64,000 bases of DNA, from NCBI RefSeq assembly GCF_014108865.1, contig NZ_CP053928.1:2790001-2854000 (forward strand), written 5' to 3'. The notes beneath the pieces are model-generated. The model worked only from the letters and a program-made list of their open reading frames with translations, was not told the origin of the DNA and searched no databases. The translations under genes were made by a program, and so were the position numbers. Below are positions 27,565 through 35,920 of the stretch, one piece after another (position 1 is the stretch's first letter; each line of letters opens with the position of its first letter). The stretch comes from Nocardioides sp. WS12 (GTDB lineage: Bacteria; Actinomycetota; Actinomycetes; Propionibacteriales; Nocardioidaceae).

Positions 27565-28536
27565 GTGACCTCTCCTGCGCAGCCCACCGGCCCGTCTCCG
27601 CGCGTGGTGCACATCGTGGACGAGGTGCCCGAGCTCGAGGGCGTGAGCGGGCTACCGCTGCTCGTGGCGCTCGAGGGATTCCTCGACGCCGGCAGTGCTG
27701 GCGCCTTGGCCTGCCGCCACCTCGTCCGGACCGGCGCTTCGTCACCGGAGGGTGGGGGAGTCGTGGTCGCGACGTTCGACGTCGACCAATTGCACGACTA
27801 CCGCGCCCGCCGGCCCCCGATGACCTTCGCCCGCGATCACTACGAGGGCTACGACGCCCCCCGCCTGGTGGTGCGCCTGCTGCACGACACCGGCGGGTCG
27901 CCGTACCTCCTCCTGCACGGTTCGGAGCCGGACATCCGCTGGGAGGCGTTCTGCCGCGCGGTGCTGGAGGTCGTCGAGCGGTTCGAGGTCGCGCTCGTGG
28001 TGTCGATCGGCTCGGTCCCGATGGCGGTGCCGCACACGCGACCGATCGCGATCACCCACCACGCGAACAACCCGGACCTGCTCAAGGGCACCAGTCCCTG
28101 GCGCGGTGAGCTGCGCGTTCCGAGCAGTGCCCAGGCGTTGCTGGAGGTCCGCCTCGGCGAGTGGAGCCATGACGGGCAGGGATTCGTGGCGCACGTGCCG
28201 CACTACCTTGCCCAGCTGGAATACCCGCCTGCATCGATCGCGCTGCTCGAGCAGGTCGAGCTGGCGGCACGGCTCACCATCGACCTCACCGCGCTGCGCG
28301 AACTCGCCGACGAGCGCGAGGGCGAGATCGGTCGCTACCTCTCCGCCAACGCGGAGGTGGCCGACGTCGTCTCTGCCCTGGAGCAGCAGTACGACACCTT
28401 CGCCCGCGCTGAGGACGAGGGCAACAGCCTGCTCGCCAGCGATCAGCCACTACCGACCGGCGAGGAGATCGGCCAGCAGTTCGAACAGTTCCTGGCCGGA
28501 CTCGAAGGTCCCGATGAGACCGGAGGACAGGCGTGA
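27565..28536 (+). CDS. PAC2 family protein (proteasome-assembly-chaperone-like)
   Basis: A 323-residue PAC2-family protein. It has the opening LVALEGFLDAGSAG, the central LLLHGSEPDIRWEAF and the VVSIGSVPMAVPHTRPI segment typical of actinobacterial members. The family resembles eukaryotic proteasome assembly chaperones, but the bacterial role is not established. The stop overlaps the thioesterase start in GTGA, so the two are coupled. Confidence 0.88.
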   Translation: MTSPAQPTGPSPRVVHIVDEVPELEGVSGLPLLVALEGFLDAGSAGALACRHLVRTGASSPEGGGVVVATFDVDQLHDYRARRPPMTFARDHYEGYDAPRLVVRLLHDTGGSPYLLLHGSEPDIRWEAFCRAVLEVVERFEVALVVSIGSVPMAVPHTRPIAITHHANNPDLLKGTSPWRGELRVPSSAQALLEVRLGEWSHDGQGFVAHVPHYLAQLEYPPASIALLEQVELAARLTIDLTALRELADEREGEIGRYLSANAEVADVVSALEQQYDTFARAEDEGNSLLASDQPLPTGEEIGQQFEQFLAGLEGPDETGGQA

Positions 28537-29396
28537 CCGAGCGCACCATGGGTGAGGCGACCCGCAAGCTGGTGGCCCTTCTCGACCTCGAACAGCTCGA
28601 CACCGACCTGTTCCGCGGCACCCAGCCCGAGACGATCCGTCAGCGCGTGTACGGCGGCCAGGTGGCCGCGCAAGCGTTGATCGCCGCCTCCCGCACGGTG
28701 CCCGAGGGCTTCCAGGTGCACTCGCTGCACTCGTACTTCCTGCTGGCCGGCGACTACAACGTCCCGATCATCTACGACGTCGAGCGGATCAGGGACGGCA
28801 AGTCGTTCGCCACTCGTCGCGTCCTCGCGCGCCAGCACGGCCGGCCGATCTACTACCAGTCGCTGAGCTTCCAGAAGTCGGAGGAGGGCCTGGAGCACCA
28901 GGACGTCATGCCGGAGGTCAAGCCCCCGGAGGACGGCCTGGACATGATCCAATTGATCGTCGACCGCGGACACGACGACGGCCTGAGCACCGAATGGGCT
29001 GCTCTGGACGTGCGTTGGCTCGGCAACTCGGCGTACGGCCTGGAACCCGACCCGATGCACCCGTCGCGGACCCAGGTGTGGATCCGGGTCGACGGCCGGC
29101 TGAGCGACGACCCCATGGAGCACCTGGCGACGTTCACCTACGCCAGTGACGTTTCGCTGCTCGGTGCCACCCTGTCTGCGCATCCCGACAACGGGCCGGA
29201 CAAGGTGCAGATGGCCTCACTGGACCACACGATCTGGTTCCACCGACCGTTCCGGGCCGACGAGTGGTGGCTCTACGACCAGCAGTCCCCGTCGGCCAGC
29301 GGCGGACGAGGGCTCGCCCTGGGCAGGATCTTCACCCAGGACGGAACCCTCGTCGCCACGGTTGCGCAAGAGGGGCTCATTCGCCCCCAGAAGTGA
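28533..29396 (+). CDS. tesB: Acyl-CoA thioesterase II
   Basis: A 287-residue double-hotdog thioesterase that releases free fatty acid from acyl-CoA. Recognisable parts are RGTQPETIRQRVYGGQVAAQ near the N-terminus, LHSYFLLAGD in the first hotdog, and ASLDHTIWFHRPFRADEWW with the catalytic Asp in the second. The gene stops directly against the convergent MaoC gene with no base between the two stop codons. Confidence 0.93.
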   Translation: MTERTMGEATRKLVALLDLEQLDTDLFRGTQPETIRQRVYGGQVAAQALIAASRTVPEGFQVHSLHSYFLLAGDYNVPIIYDVERIRDGKSFATRRVLARQHGRPIYYQSLSFQKSEEGLEHQDVMPEVKPPEDGLDMIQLIVDRGHDDGLSTEWAALDVRWLGNSAYGLEPDPMHPSRTQVWIRVDGRLSDDPMEHLATFTYASDVSLLGATLSAHPDNGPDKVQMASLDHTIWFHRPFRADEWWLYDQQSPSASGGRGLALGRIFTQDGTLVATVAQEGLIRPQK

Positions 29397-30242
29397 CTAC
29401 AGCGCCGTCGTGCGCCCGAGCAGGTGCGGTGCACCGGTCTTCGGGTTCACCAGCGTGAAGTCGTAGCCGGACGCGTTGCGCTCGGCACCGAACTGCACCT
29501 TCCCCGGGAGGAAGATCGGCTTCTTGAACGCCACCGACACCTTGACCGCGTCGGGCAACCGGTTCTCGAGGGCCGCGATGCAGCGGGCCTTGCTCCACAT
29601 GCCGTGGGCGATGTGCCGGGGGAACCCCAGCGCCTTCGCGGTCAGCGGGTAGAGGTGGATCGGGTTCCGGTCACCGGAGACGGCGCCGTAGACGCGGCCC
29701 TGGTTGTCCGGAACGCTCCACACGGGGCCCTTGGCGTCCACCGCGGCGAACTCCGTGCCGGGGTCGCCGTTCTCCTTGTCGCCCTTGCCGATGCGCAGGT
29801 ACGTCGACGTGGACTCCCACACGACCTCGTCGCCGACGACGCCGGTGACGTTCATGTCCCACGCGCGGCCCTTGGTGCTGTTCCGCAGGTTGGCGGCAAC
29901 GAGGGACAGGGACACGGTCTCGCCGATCGCGACCGGTCGGTGCTGGGTGATGGAGTTCTCCAGATGCACCGAGCCGATGGCCGGGAACGGGAACTTCACG
30001 TCGGTCATCAGCTGCATGTGCAGCGGGAAGGCCAGCATGTGCAGGTACGGGACCGGCGCGACGTCGCGCTCCGGGAACCCGCACACCGCGGCGTACCGGT
30101 TGACCGCCGAACGCTCGACGACGACGTCGTTGCGTTCGAGGGTCAGGTCCGGCAGCGTCGTGCTGGTCTTCTTGACACCCGGCAGTTGGTTCACGCCGGG
30201 CACTGCAGGCAGGGCCGCCTTGAGCATCACGGGCAGAGCCAT
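29397..30242 (-). CDS. MaoC-like (R)-specific hydratase/dehydratase, HtdX-like
   Basis: A 281-residue double-hotdog protein. The C-terminal hotdog carries the hydratase-2 motif around GDRNPIHLYPLTAKALGF, with the Asp/His pair, then HIAHGMW. It should dehydrate or hydrate 3-hydroxyacyl/enoyl thioesters. The ATG at 30242 lies two bases after the FabG stop, so the genes form one transcript. The order htdX-fabG with divergent fadA copies mycobacterial Rv0241c-Rv0243. Confidence 0.88.
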   Translation of the reverse strand: MALPVMLKAALPAVPGVNQLPGVKKTSTTLPDLTLERNDVVVERSAVNRYAAVCGFPERDVAPVPYLHMLAFPLHMQLMTDVKFPFPAIGSVHLENSITQHRPVAIGETVSLSLVAANLRNSTKGRAWDMNVTGVVGDEVVWESTSTYLRIGKGDKENGDPGTEFAAVDAKGPVWSVPDNQGRVYGAVSGDRNPIHLYPLTAKALGFPRHIAHGMWSKARCIAALENRLPDAVKVSVAFKKPIFLPGKVQFGAERNASGYDFTLVNPKTGAPHLLGRTTAL

Positions 30243-30243
30243 C

Positions 30244-31590
30244 TCAGGCACCCAGCATCATCTGGCCGCAGACCCGGACCACGTTGCCGTTGACGGCAGA
30301 CGAGGCGGGGTTGGCGTACCAGGCGATCGTCTCGGCGACGTCGACCGGAAGACCACCCTGCGACATGGCGTTCAGGCGCTGGCCGACCTCGCGGGTGGCG
30401 AACGGAACGGCAGCGGTCATGGCCGTGATGATGAAGCCCGGCGCGACGGCGTTGATGGTGATGCCGTCCTTGAGCTCATCGGCGAGGCTGTCGACGAAAC
30501 CGATGACGCCGGCCTTGGAGGCGGCGTAGTTGGTCTGGCCCACGTTGCCCGCGATGCCGGCGATCGACGCGACACCGATGACCGAGCCACCCTTGTTGAT
30601 GACCTTCTGGTCGAGCAGCTCACGGGTGATCAGCTCGGGCGCGGTCAGGTTGACGCCGATGACCGAGGTCCAGCGGTCGCCCTTGTCGTTGGGCGCCATG
30701 TTCGCGAGCTTGCGGTCGCGGGTGATGCCGGCGTTGTGGACGACGACGTCGACGCCGCCGTGCTTCTCCTTGAGGTGGTGCGCGATCCGCTGCGGCGCGT
30801 CCTTGGCCGTGATGTCGATGGTCAGCCAGTCGCCGTCCAGTTCGGTCATCAGGCTCTGCAGTTCGCTGGCGGCCTGCGGCACGTCGACACCGACGATGGT
30901 GGCGCCGTCACGGTGCAGCACGCGGGCGATCGACTCGCCGATGCCGCGGCTCGCGCCGGTGACGAGGGCGATCTTGCCGGCCAGCGGCTTGGTCCAGTCC
31001 TCGACGCTCGTGGTGGTGGCCTTGCCGTGCGCACCGACCCGGACGACCTGGGCGGAGACATAGGCCGACTTGGGGGAGAGGAAGAACGCGAGGCTGCTGG
31101 TGATCGCGGCCTCCTGGCCGTCGGCCACGTAGACCAGCTGGACCGTGCCGCCGCGGCCGATCTCCTTGCCGAGCGAACGGGTGAAGCCCTCGAGCGCACG
31201 CTGGGCGACGCGCTCGCTGCCCTTGGTCTGCTCCGGCGGCGTACCGATCACGACCACGCGCGCGCAGGACTCGAGGCTGCGCAGCAGCGGGGTGAAGAAG
31301 TCGCGGAGGGCAACCAGGTCGGCGGCGGTCTTGAGGCCGGTGGCGTCGAAGACGAGGCCCTTGAGCTTCTCGCCGTCGACGGGGGTGGTGGTGGACGCGA
31401 TGCCGAGCAGGTCGAGCAGGCCCGGGAGCGACTCGGCCAGCCGGCCGGTGCCACCCACGAGGACGGTGCCCTGGACGAGCGGGTCACCGTCGGAGTAGCG
31501 GTCGAGCTCGGTCGGGTTGGGAAGACCGAGGTTCTTCACGAGCAGCTTGCCGATCGGGGAGGTCACGAAGCCCTGGTACTTGTCACTCAT
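30244..31590 (-). CDS. fabG4: High-molecular-weight 3-oxoacyl-ACP/CoA reductase
   Basis: A 448-residue FabG4-type reductase. Residues 1-205 form a flavodoxin-like N-terminal domain; residues 210-448 form a short-chain dehydrogenase with the NAD(P) motif TGASRGIG and the catalytic Ser-Tyr-Lys in SIAGIAGNVGQTNYAASKAG. The mycobacterial enzyme uses NADH and long-chain substrates. It is the first gene of the fabG4-maoC transcript and is divergent from fadA2. Confidence 0.93.
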   Translation of the reverse strand: MSDKYQGFVTSPIGKLLVKNLGLPNPTELDRYSDGDPLVQGTVLVGGTGRLAESLPGLLDLLGIASTTTPVDGEKLKGLVFDATGLKTAADLVALRDFFTPLLRSLESCARVVVIGTPPEQTKGSERVAQRALEGFTRSLGKEIGRGGTVQLVYVADGQEAAITSSLAFFLSPKSAYVSAQVVRVGAHGKATTTSVEDWTKPLAGKIALVTGASRGIGESIARVLHRDGATIVGVDVPQAASELQSLMTELDGDWLTIDITAKDAPQRIAHHLKEKHGGVDVVVHNAGITRDRKLANMAPNDKGDRWTSVIGVNLTAPELITRELLDQKVINKGGSVIGVASIAGIAGNVGQTNYAASKAGVIGFVDSLADELKDGITINAVAPGFIITAMTAAVPFATREVGQRLNAMSQGGLPVDVAETIAWYANPASSAVNGNVVRVCGQMMLGA

Positions 31591-31755
31591 GGTGCGTCCG
31601 CCTGCTTTCTGCAAGGGTGGAAGTGCGGGAAGGTTGGTCCACGGGCCGAGCCCGCTCGGAGCATATGTAACTAGATGTGTAACTCTGAGTCCACATTTCG
31701 TGATCTGCCCCTCAAATCGTTCTCTTGGGGGCCTCTGCGCGTGAGGATAGGAAAC
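31591..31755. promoter_or_regulatory. Divergent promoter region of fabG4 and fadA2
   Basis: This 165-base gap has an AT-richer core (31661-31690) containing TGTAACTAGATGT and a second TGTAACT, a direct repeat 12 bases apart. The 13-base element at 31666-31678 matches 10 of 13 positions of a sequence in the leader of the nearby TetR gene (33836-33848). It is therefore the likely control site for both divergent transcripts. Confidence 0.45.
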
Positions 31756-33036
31756 ATGGCCAACACAGTTCGTCGGGCTGCCGTCATCGGCGGTAACCGC
31801 ATTCCCTTCGCTCGGTCCAACGGCGCTTACGCCACCGCTTCCAATCAGGAGATGCTGACCGCCGCGCTCGACGGCCTCGTCGCCCGGTTCGGGCTCGAGG
31901 GCGAGCGTATCGGTGAAGTGGCCGGTGGTGCCGTGCTCAAGCACAGCCGCGACTTCAACCTCGTGCGCGAGTCGGTGCTCAGCACCCGCCTCGCCCCCGA
32001 GACCGCTGCCATCGACCTCCAGCAGGCGTGTGGCACCGGGCTCCAGGCGATCAACTACATCGCCAACAAGATCAAGCTCGGTCAGATCGACTCGGGCATC
32101 GGCGGCGGCGTGGACACCACGTCCGACGCGCCGATCGCGATCTCCGAGAAGCTCCGCAAGAAGCTGATCCAGCTCAACAACGCGCGCACCACCAAGGACC
32201 GCCTCGCGATCCTCGCGACCATCCGTCCCGGCGACGTGGGTCTCGCGATCCCGTCGAACGGCGAGCCGCGCACCAAGCTCTCCATGGGCGACCACCAGGC
32301 ACTGACCGCTCTCGAGTGGCAGATCACCCGTGAGGACCAGGACGTCCTGGCCGTCACGTCGCACCACAACCTCGCGGCGTCGTACGACGAGGGCTGGCAG
32401 GACGACCTGATCACCCCGTTCCGTGGTCTGGAGCGCGACAACAACCTGCGCGGCGACTCCAAGCTGGAGAAGCTCGCGACCCTCAAGCCGGTGTTCGGCA
32501 AGGGCGAGGCCGCGACCATGACGGCCGCCAACTCGACCCCGCTGACCGACGGCGCCTCTGCGGTGCTGCTCGGTTCGGACGAGTGGGCCAAGGAGCACGG
32601 CCTCGAAGTGCTCGCGTACTTCGTCGACTCCGAGGTCGCTGCCGTTGACTTCGTGAACGGTGCCGAGGGCCTGCTGATGGCTCCGGCGTACGCCGTCCCG
32701 CGGATGCTCGAGCGCAACGGCCTGTCCCTGCAGGACTTCGACTTCTACGAGATCCACGAGGCGTTCGCTTCGCAGGTCCTCTCGACGCTCGCTGCCTGGG
32801 AGAGCCCGGTGTTCTGCAAGGAGCGCCTCGGCCTCGACGCGCCGCTGGGCTCGATCGACCGCAGCAAGCTCAACGTCAAGGGCTCCTCGCTGGCGGCCGG
32901 TCACCCGTTCTCCGCCACCGGCGGTCGGATCGTGGCCAACACCGCCAAGCTGCTCAAGGCCAACGGAGGCGGCCGCGCGCTGATCTCCGTCTGTGCTGCC
33001 GGCGGCCAGGGCGTCGTCGCGATCATGGAGCGCTGA
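31756..33036 (+). CDS. fadA2: Acetyl-CoA C-acetyltransferase (thiolase)
   Basis: A 426-residue thiolase that cleaves or forms 3-ketoacyl-CoA. The nucleophilic Cys is in LQQACGTGLQ (about residue 92), the catalytic His in EIHEAFASQ and the C-terminal acid/base Cys in SVCAAGGQGV. The GHPFSATGGR motif is also present. The ATG at 31756 follows GAGGATAGG. With FabG4 and the MaoC protein this makes three of the four beta-oxidation-type steps, in either a degradative or a synthetic direction. Confidence 0.93.
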   Translation: MANTVRRAAVIGGNRIPFARSNGAYATASNQEMLTAALDGLVARFGLEGERIGEVAGGAVLKHSRDFNLVRESVLSTRLAPETAAIDLQQACGTGLQAINYIANKIKLGQIDSGIGGGVDTTSDAPIAISEKLRKKLIQLNNARTTKDRLAILATIRPGDVGLAIPSNGEPRTKLSMGDHQALTALEWQITREDQDVLAVTSHHNLAASYDEGWQDDLITPFRGLERDNNLRGDSKLEKLATLKPVFGKGEAATMTAANSTPLTDGASAVLLGSDEWAKEHGLEVLAYFVDSEVAAVDFVNGAEGLLMAPAYAVPRMLERNGLSLQDFDFYEIHEAFASQVLSTLAAWESPVFCKERLGLDAPLGSIDRSKLNVKGSSLAAGHPFSATGGRIVANTAKLLKANGGGRALISVCAAGGQGVVAIMER

Positions 33037-33054
33037 GCACCTCACTTCATCGCA

Positions 33055-33091
33055 CAACTGCCCGCCACGGATCATCCGTGGCGGGCAGTTG
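33055..33091. terminator. Bidirectional terminator between fadA2 and the TetR gene
   Basis: Two perfect 18-base arms (CAACTGCCCGCCACGGAT and its inverse) flank one base, so a stem of about 17 pairs forms in both strands between two convergent genes. T-rich tails are weak. Confidence 0.75.
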
Positions 33092-33114
33092 CGTTGTCTG
33101 CGGCGGCTGGCTGC

Positions 33115-33816
33115 TCAGGCAGTTGCGCGGTTGGGGGACACCAGGGCGAGCGCCGAGGTGACCATGTAGGAGCGGACCTGTTCGGCGGTCACCCGGTTGA
33201 CCGCCGGGATGCCGGGCGCGACCTCGCTCACCAGGATGCCGAGTCGTGCCAGGTGCAGGGCGCCGAGACCGCTGGCGTACAGCGTGTTGGCCAGCAGGAC
33301 CGGGTCCTCGGTCAGGGTGAAGGCACCTGCTTCGGCCCCGTCGCGGAGTTCGTCGGAGAAGATGGTCAGGCAGGAGGTCATCCCGCGACCGAGACGCAGG
33401 AGCGCACTCTCGGACAGGTCGTCGAACAGTTCGCCCGCCGGACGGGTCATCAGGGACTGGGCGCAGTCGACGAAGGCCGGATGGGTGACCCCGAAGTCCA
33501 CGAAGGCGCCGACGATGGCGGCCAGGCGGCCGGAGTGGGTCGTCTGGGGAGTCGCCGCCGCGACCATGGCCGCCTTCAACTCGTCGAGGTAGCCGACGAG
33601 GGTCAGCGAGAACAGTTCTTCCTTGCCCGTGAAGTGGCGGTAGACGATCGCGCGGTTGATGCCGACGGCGCTGGCGATCTCCTCGATCTGCGCATCGCGG
33701 ACGCCCTTGGAGTCGAAGAGCTCGCGGGTCGCTGCGATGATCTGTGCTTCGCGTTCGCGCCGGCGCGCGGCAGCGGCCTTGCGTCGACCGTCGCTCGCGG
33801 GTGCCTGGCTTGCCAT
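33115..33816 (-). CDS. TetR family transcriptional regulator
   Basis: A 233-residue repressor-type protein. The N-terminal helix-turn-helix (about residues 25-65) reads IIAATRELFDSKG, IEEIASAVGINRAIVYRHFTGKEELF. The C-terminal ligand domain is of the acyl-CoA/lipid-regulator size. It is convergent with fadA2 and shares a leader element with the fabG4/fadA2 promoter, so control of that lipid block is likely but inferred. Confidence 0.9.
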   Translation of the reverse strand: MASQAPASDGRRKAAAARRREREAQIIAATRELFDSKGVRDAQIEEIASAVGINRAIVYRHFTGKEELFSLTLVGYLDELKAAMVAAATPQTTHSGRLAAIVGAFVDFGVTHPAFVDCAQSLMTRPAGELFDDLSESALLRLGRGMTSCLTIFSDELRDGAEAGAFTLTEDPVLLANTLYASGLGALHLARLGILVSEVAPGIPAVNRVTAEQVRSYMVTSALALVSPNRATA

Positions 33817-33835
33817 GGCCTGAGTGTACGGCGTG

Positions 33836-33854
33836 TGCAACTCGGTGTTGCAAC
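33836..33854. promoter_or_regulatory. Operator candidate in the TetR leader
   Basis: GCAAC-TCGGT-GTTGC (33837-33851) is a perfect inverted repeat with a five-base centre, running into GTTGCAAC, itself a palindrome (33847-33854). It lies 20-38 bases upstream of the TetR ATG, a usual place for autorepression. Confidence 0.45.
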
Positions 33855-33931
33855 ATGTGTGACCGGACCGTCTCGATGGTGTCGGCCCCGTCGGCTGCCC
33901 ACAAGGGCTGATTTCTGCAGCCGGTGACTTG

Positions 33932-33937
33932 TACGCT
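33932..33937 (+). promoter_or_regulatory. -10 element of the metallopeptidase gene (leaderless)
   Basis: TACGCT lies exactly six bases before the GTG at 33944. Confidence 0.5.
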
Positions 33938-33943
33938 CCGCGC

Positions 33944-35056
33944 GTGGGGGCTGAACAGGACAGCAAGGTCGCTGCACCCGACCGCGCCCACACCCCGGAG
34001 ACCGTCCCGGAGGTACTGGAGTCGCCCGGTCCCGACGTCGAAGTGGGCCTGCGCGCGCACTCCAAGCTCGCCGCCGCCGGCGATCCGAACCCCTCGATGA
34101 CGCCCAAGCGGGTGCTCTCGCTCCAACGGGCGGCCGGCAACAGGGCCGTCCAGCGGATCATCGGGACGCCGACGGTCCAGCGCGACAAGGACAAGAAGAA
34201 GCCCGACTCGATCCAGGTCACGGGGCGTTCAGTGGAGCCGTCGTACGCAATGACCAAGTCGGCAGAGATCGCCATCAAGAAGGGCGGTCACAACGTGGCG
34301 GCGTGGACGACGCCGAACTGGGAGTTCAACGGCGTCTACATGGCGAACGACCTGTCCGTCCTCAAGCTCTCGTATGAGCTCGCGTTCTTGATCGAGCTGC
34401 CCTCGGACTACGACGCTGCCAAGGTCGAGATGCTCAAGCAGCACGAACTCGGTCACGTGGAGATCGCCAAGCGCAAGGCCAAGGAGGCGTTCGAGGTCTC
34501 GCTGAAGGCAAAGATCGAAGGCTTGGAGGACGCGCGCGACCTCAACGTCATCAAAGCCATGATCCACAAGGCGATGGACGAGGCCAAGGCGGCGGAGAAG
34601 GCCGCGTCGCAGGCCTTCGACGACGCCGAGTACAAGGTGATGTCCGATCGCTACCGGGGCATCAAGGCGCCGCTCGCCGAACTGACGAGGACCTCGCCCG
34701 GTATCGCCGCAGCGGCCAAGGTCCTGAAGTCCGTCCCCGGCGCCATGCACAAGGCTCGCGGCATGGCGGCGTCCGGCGTCACTGCCGGCGCTGCGGCCAG
34801 GGTCGAAGCGGCGGCCGGGGCGTTGAGCGCGGCCGAGCTGGCGCGTGTGCAGTTCAACGCGGAGTTCAGCGCGCTGGTCAGCAGCGCGCAGGCAGCGGCC
34901 AGGGACTTCATCACGTCGGGAGAGCTGACGAAGGGCCTCGAGGGCATCGGCGATGGGCCGGCGTTCAACCAGGAGGAGGTCCCCGGCGCGCAGAAGGTGG
35001 TCGCCGCGTGCGGGAAGTTCTCCTACTCCTCGTCGGGCGCATCCGCCGGCTTCTGA
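33944..35056 (+). CDS. DUF922-like zinc metallopeptidase with GNRAV motif
   Basis: A 370-residue protein without signal peptide. Residues 59-72 carry [14 protein letters not shown], a short motif common in actinobacterial proteins with DUF4157-type domains, some of which are tied to contractile injection systems. A DUF922-like domain follows (about 90-215), with HELGH at residues 167-171 as the zinc site. The rest is an Ala-rich helical tail. The GTG start fits a leaderless message. It could be an exported effector or a housekeeping protease; no injection-system genes are in the window. Substrate unknown. Confidence 0.6.
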   Translation: MGAEQDSKVAAPDRAHTPETVPEVLESPGPDVEVGLRAHSKLAAAGDPNPSMTPKRVLSLQRAAGNRAVQRIIGTPTVQRDKDKKKPDSIQVTGRSVEPSYAMTKSAEIAIKKGGHNVAAWTTPNWEFNGVYMANDLSVLKLSYELAFLIELPSDYDAAKVEMLKQHELGHVEIAKRKAKEAFEVSLKAKIEGLEDARDLNVIKAMIHKAMDEAKAAEKAASQAFDDAEYKVMSDRYRGIKAPLAELTRTSPGIAAAAKVLKSVPGAMHKARGMAASGVTAGAAARVEAAAGALSAAELARVQFNAEFSALVSSAQAAARDFITSGELTKGLEGIGDGPAFNQEEVPGAQKVVAACGKFSYSSSGASAGF

Positions 35057-35095
35057 CCGGGCTGCTGGGTGCACTCAGCCGAGGAAGGCCTTGAC

Positions 35096-35247
35096 CGCTG
35101 CAGACCGTCGAAGGCGATCTCGACCACCTGCTCCGGGCGGACGGTGACCACCCAGCCGTTGTCCTCGACGGCGAGCTCCTCGATCCGCTCGGTCTGCCAA
35201 CGCAGTATCTCGTCGGTCATGCCCTTGAAGGTGTTCCGGAATACGGT
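35096..35247 (-). pseudogene. Remnant of an ATP-dependent DNA ligase C-terminus
   Basis: On the minus strand this reads [17 protein letters not shown], then [18 protein letters not shown], closely matching the OB-fold end of the intact ligase at 35907-37484 ([35 protein letters not shown]). The active-site domain is absent and no start is available. It abuts the stop of the small gene at 35247. It is a broken duplicate or the relic of a second ligase. Confidence 0.75.
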
Positions 35248-35411
35248 CAGCCAGCGGCCAGGTCTGCTGCAAACTCTCCGGCAGCCTTGATCGGCCGACG
35301 ACGCCACTCGAACATCTCGTTCAACGTGAAAGCCTTGCGCCAACCCCGAGCGTGGAGTTCGCGGCCCGCGCGGTCGATGGAGTCGTAGTCGTCGGCAATG
35401 AAGTAGCTCAT
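35247..35411 (-). CDS. Small hypothetical protein, possibly truncated
   Basis: A 54-residue protein starting [13 protein letters not shown], with an aromatic and basic middle ([19 protein letters not shown]) and the end AADLAAG. It begins four bases after the stop of the 90-residue gene, so both form a minus-strand transcript. Its end coincides with the ligase remnant, which suggests that the original 3' end was lost. No family recognised. Confidence 0.5.
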   Translation of the reverse strand: MSYFIADDYDSIDRAGRELHARGWRKAFTLNEMFEWRRRPIKAAGEFAADLAAG

Positions 35412-35415
35412 CGCG

Positions 35416-35688
35416 CTACTCGTCGCCGCGCCAGGCAACGAGCGCGTCTGCCAGCACGCGGTCACGGCCGGGATCGGCGTCGAGCCCGAAGTGCTCGACC
35501 CGCTCGCGAGCTATCCAGCCGTGAAGGAACCCAGCGCCTGCTCCATCGCGGAGGTGATCGAGAAGCGGACCGATCATGCAGTCGTATTCGTCCTGACACT
35601 CGACCTCGTCGGCAACCCCGATGGCGTCCCACGCCAGAAGCAGGCGGCGCACTTCAGCCATCTGCCGCTTGGCCTCTCGCTTGTCCAC
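35416..35688 (-). CDS. Small hypothetical protein, DUF1871-like
   Basis: A 90-residue soluble protein. The pattern LLLAWDAIGV, DEYDCMIGPLLDHL, and a C-terminal FGL helix recalls small bacterial proteins of the DUF1871 type, some of which I recall beside toxin genes as possible immunity proteins. That function is not shown here. It is the first gene of a two-gene minus-strand unit, between the ligase remnant and the intact ligase. Confidence 0.6.
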   Translation of the reverse strand: MDKREAKRQMAEVRRLLLAWDAIGVADEVECQDEYDCMIGPLLDHLRDGAGAGFLHGWIARERVEHFGLDADPGRDRVLADALVAWRGDE

Positions 35689-35755
35689 GGGACCATGGTG
35701 TCGCGCCGAGTGAACCGTCGTCGACTGAGTTCAGCTCCGGCGTTCAAGATCGTGC

Positions 35756-35920
35756 ATGTGCGCGGTTATTGCGCATTGTGCTGCCTCCTGGCCGGCCAAG
35801 ACCGCGCACGTGCACGGTCTTGGCCGCTCAATCAGTCCAACAGGTCGCGAAGGGACTGGATCCATCGAAGAGCTTCGCGCGGCAGTGGACGACCTGGAAC
35901 AGGCCGTCACTCAGCACTGA
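35756..35920 (+). CDS. Possible 54-residue protein
   Basis: An ATG-TGA frame whose second half, GSIEELRAAVDDLEQAVTQH, has the composition of a real acidic helix. The first half covers a hairpin and looks less coding. No good ribosome site or -10 box is seen. It overlaps the end of the convergent ligase gene by 14 bases. It may be the tail of a decayed gene. Confidence 0.25.
   Translation: MCAVIAHCAASWPAKTAHVHGLGRSISPTGREGTGSIEELRAAVDDLEQAVTQH
35793..35826. terminator. Hairpin downstream of the DNA ligase
   Basis: CGGCCAAGACCG and CGGTCTTGGCCG form a perfect 12-pair stem with a ten-base loop that contains GCACGTGC. It lies between the ligase stop and the start of the 90-residue gene. There is no T run, so termination efficiency is uncertain. 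Confidence 0.5.

Noticed and set aside
29704-31674. 656-residue open frame opposite maoC and fabG4
   Set aside because: It lies wholly opposite two well-supported enzymes and has no recognisable domain.
35700-35900. tRNA-like stretch (GTTCAAGATC) in the gap before the ligase
   Set aside because: No acceptor, anticodon or D arm can be folded around it; the strong hairpin nearby is a plain inverted repeat.
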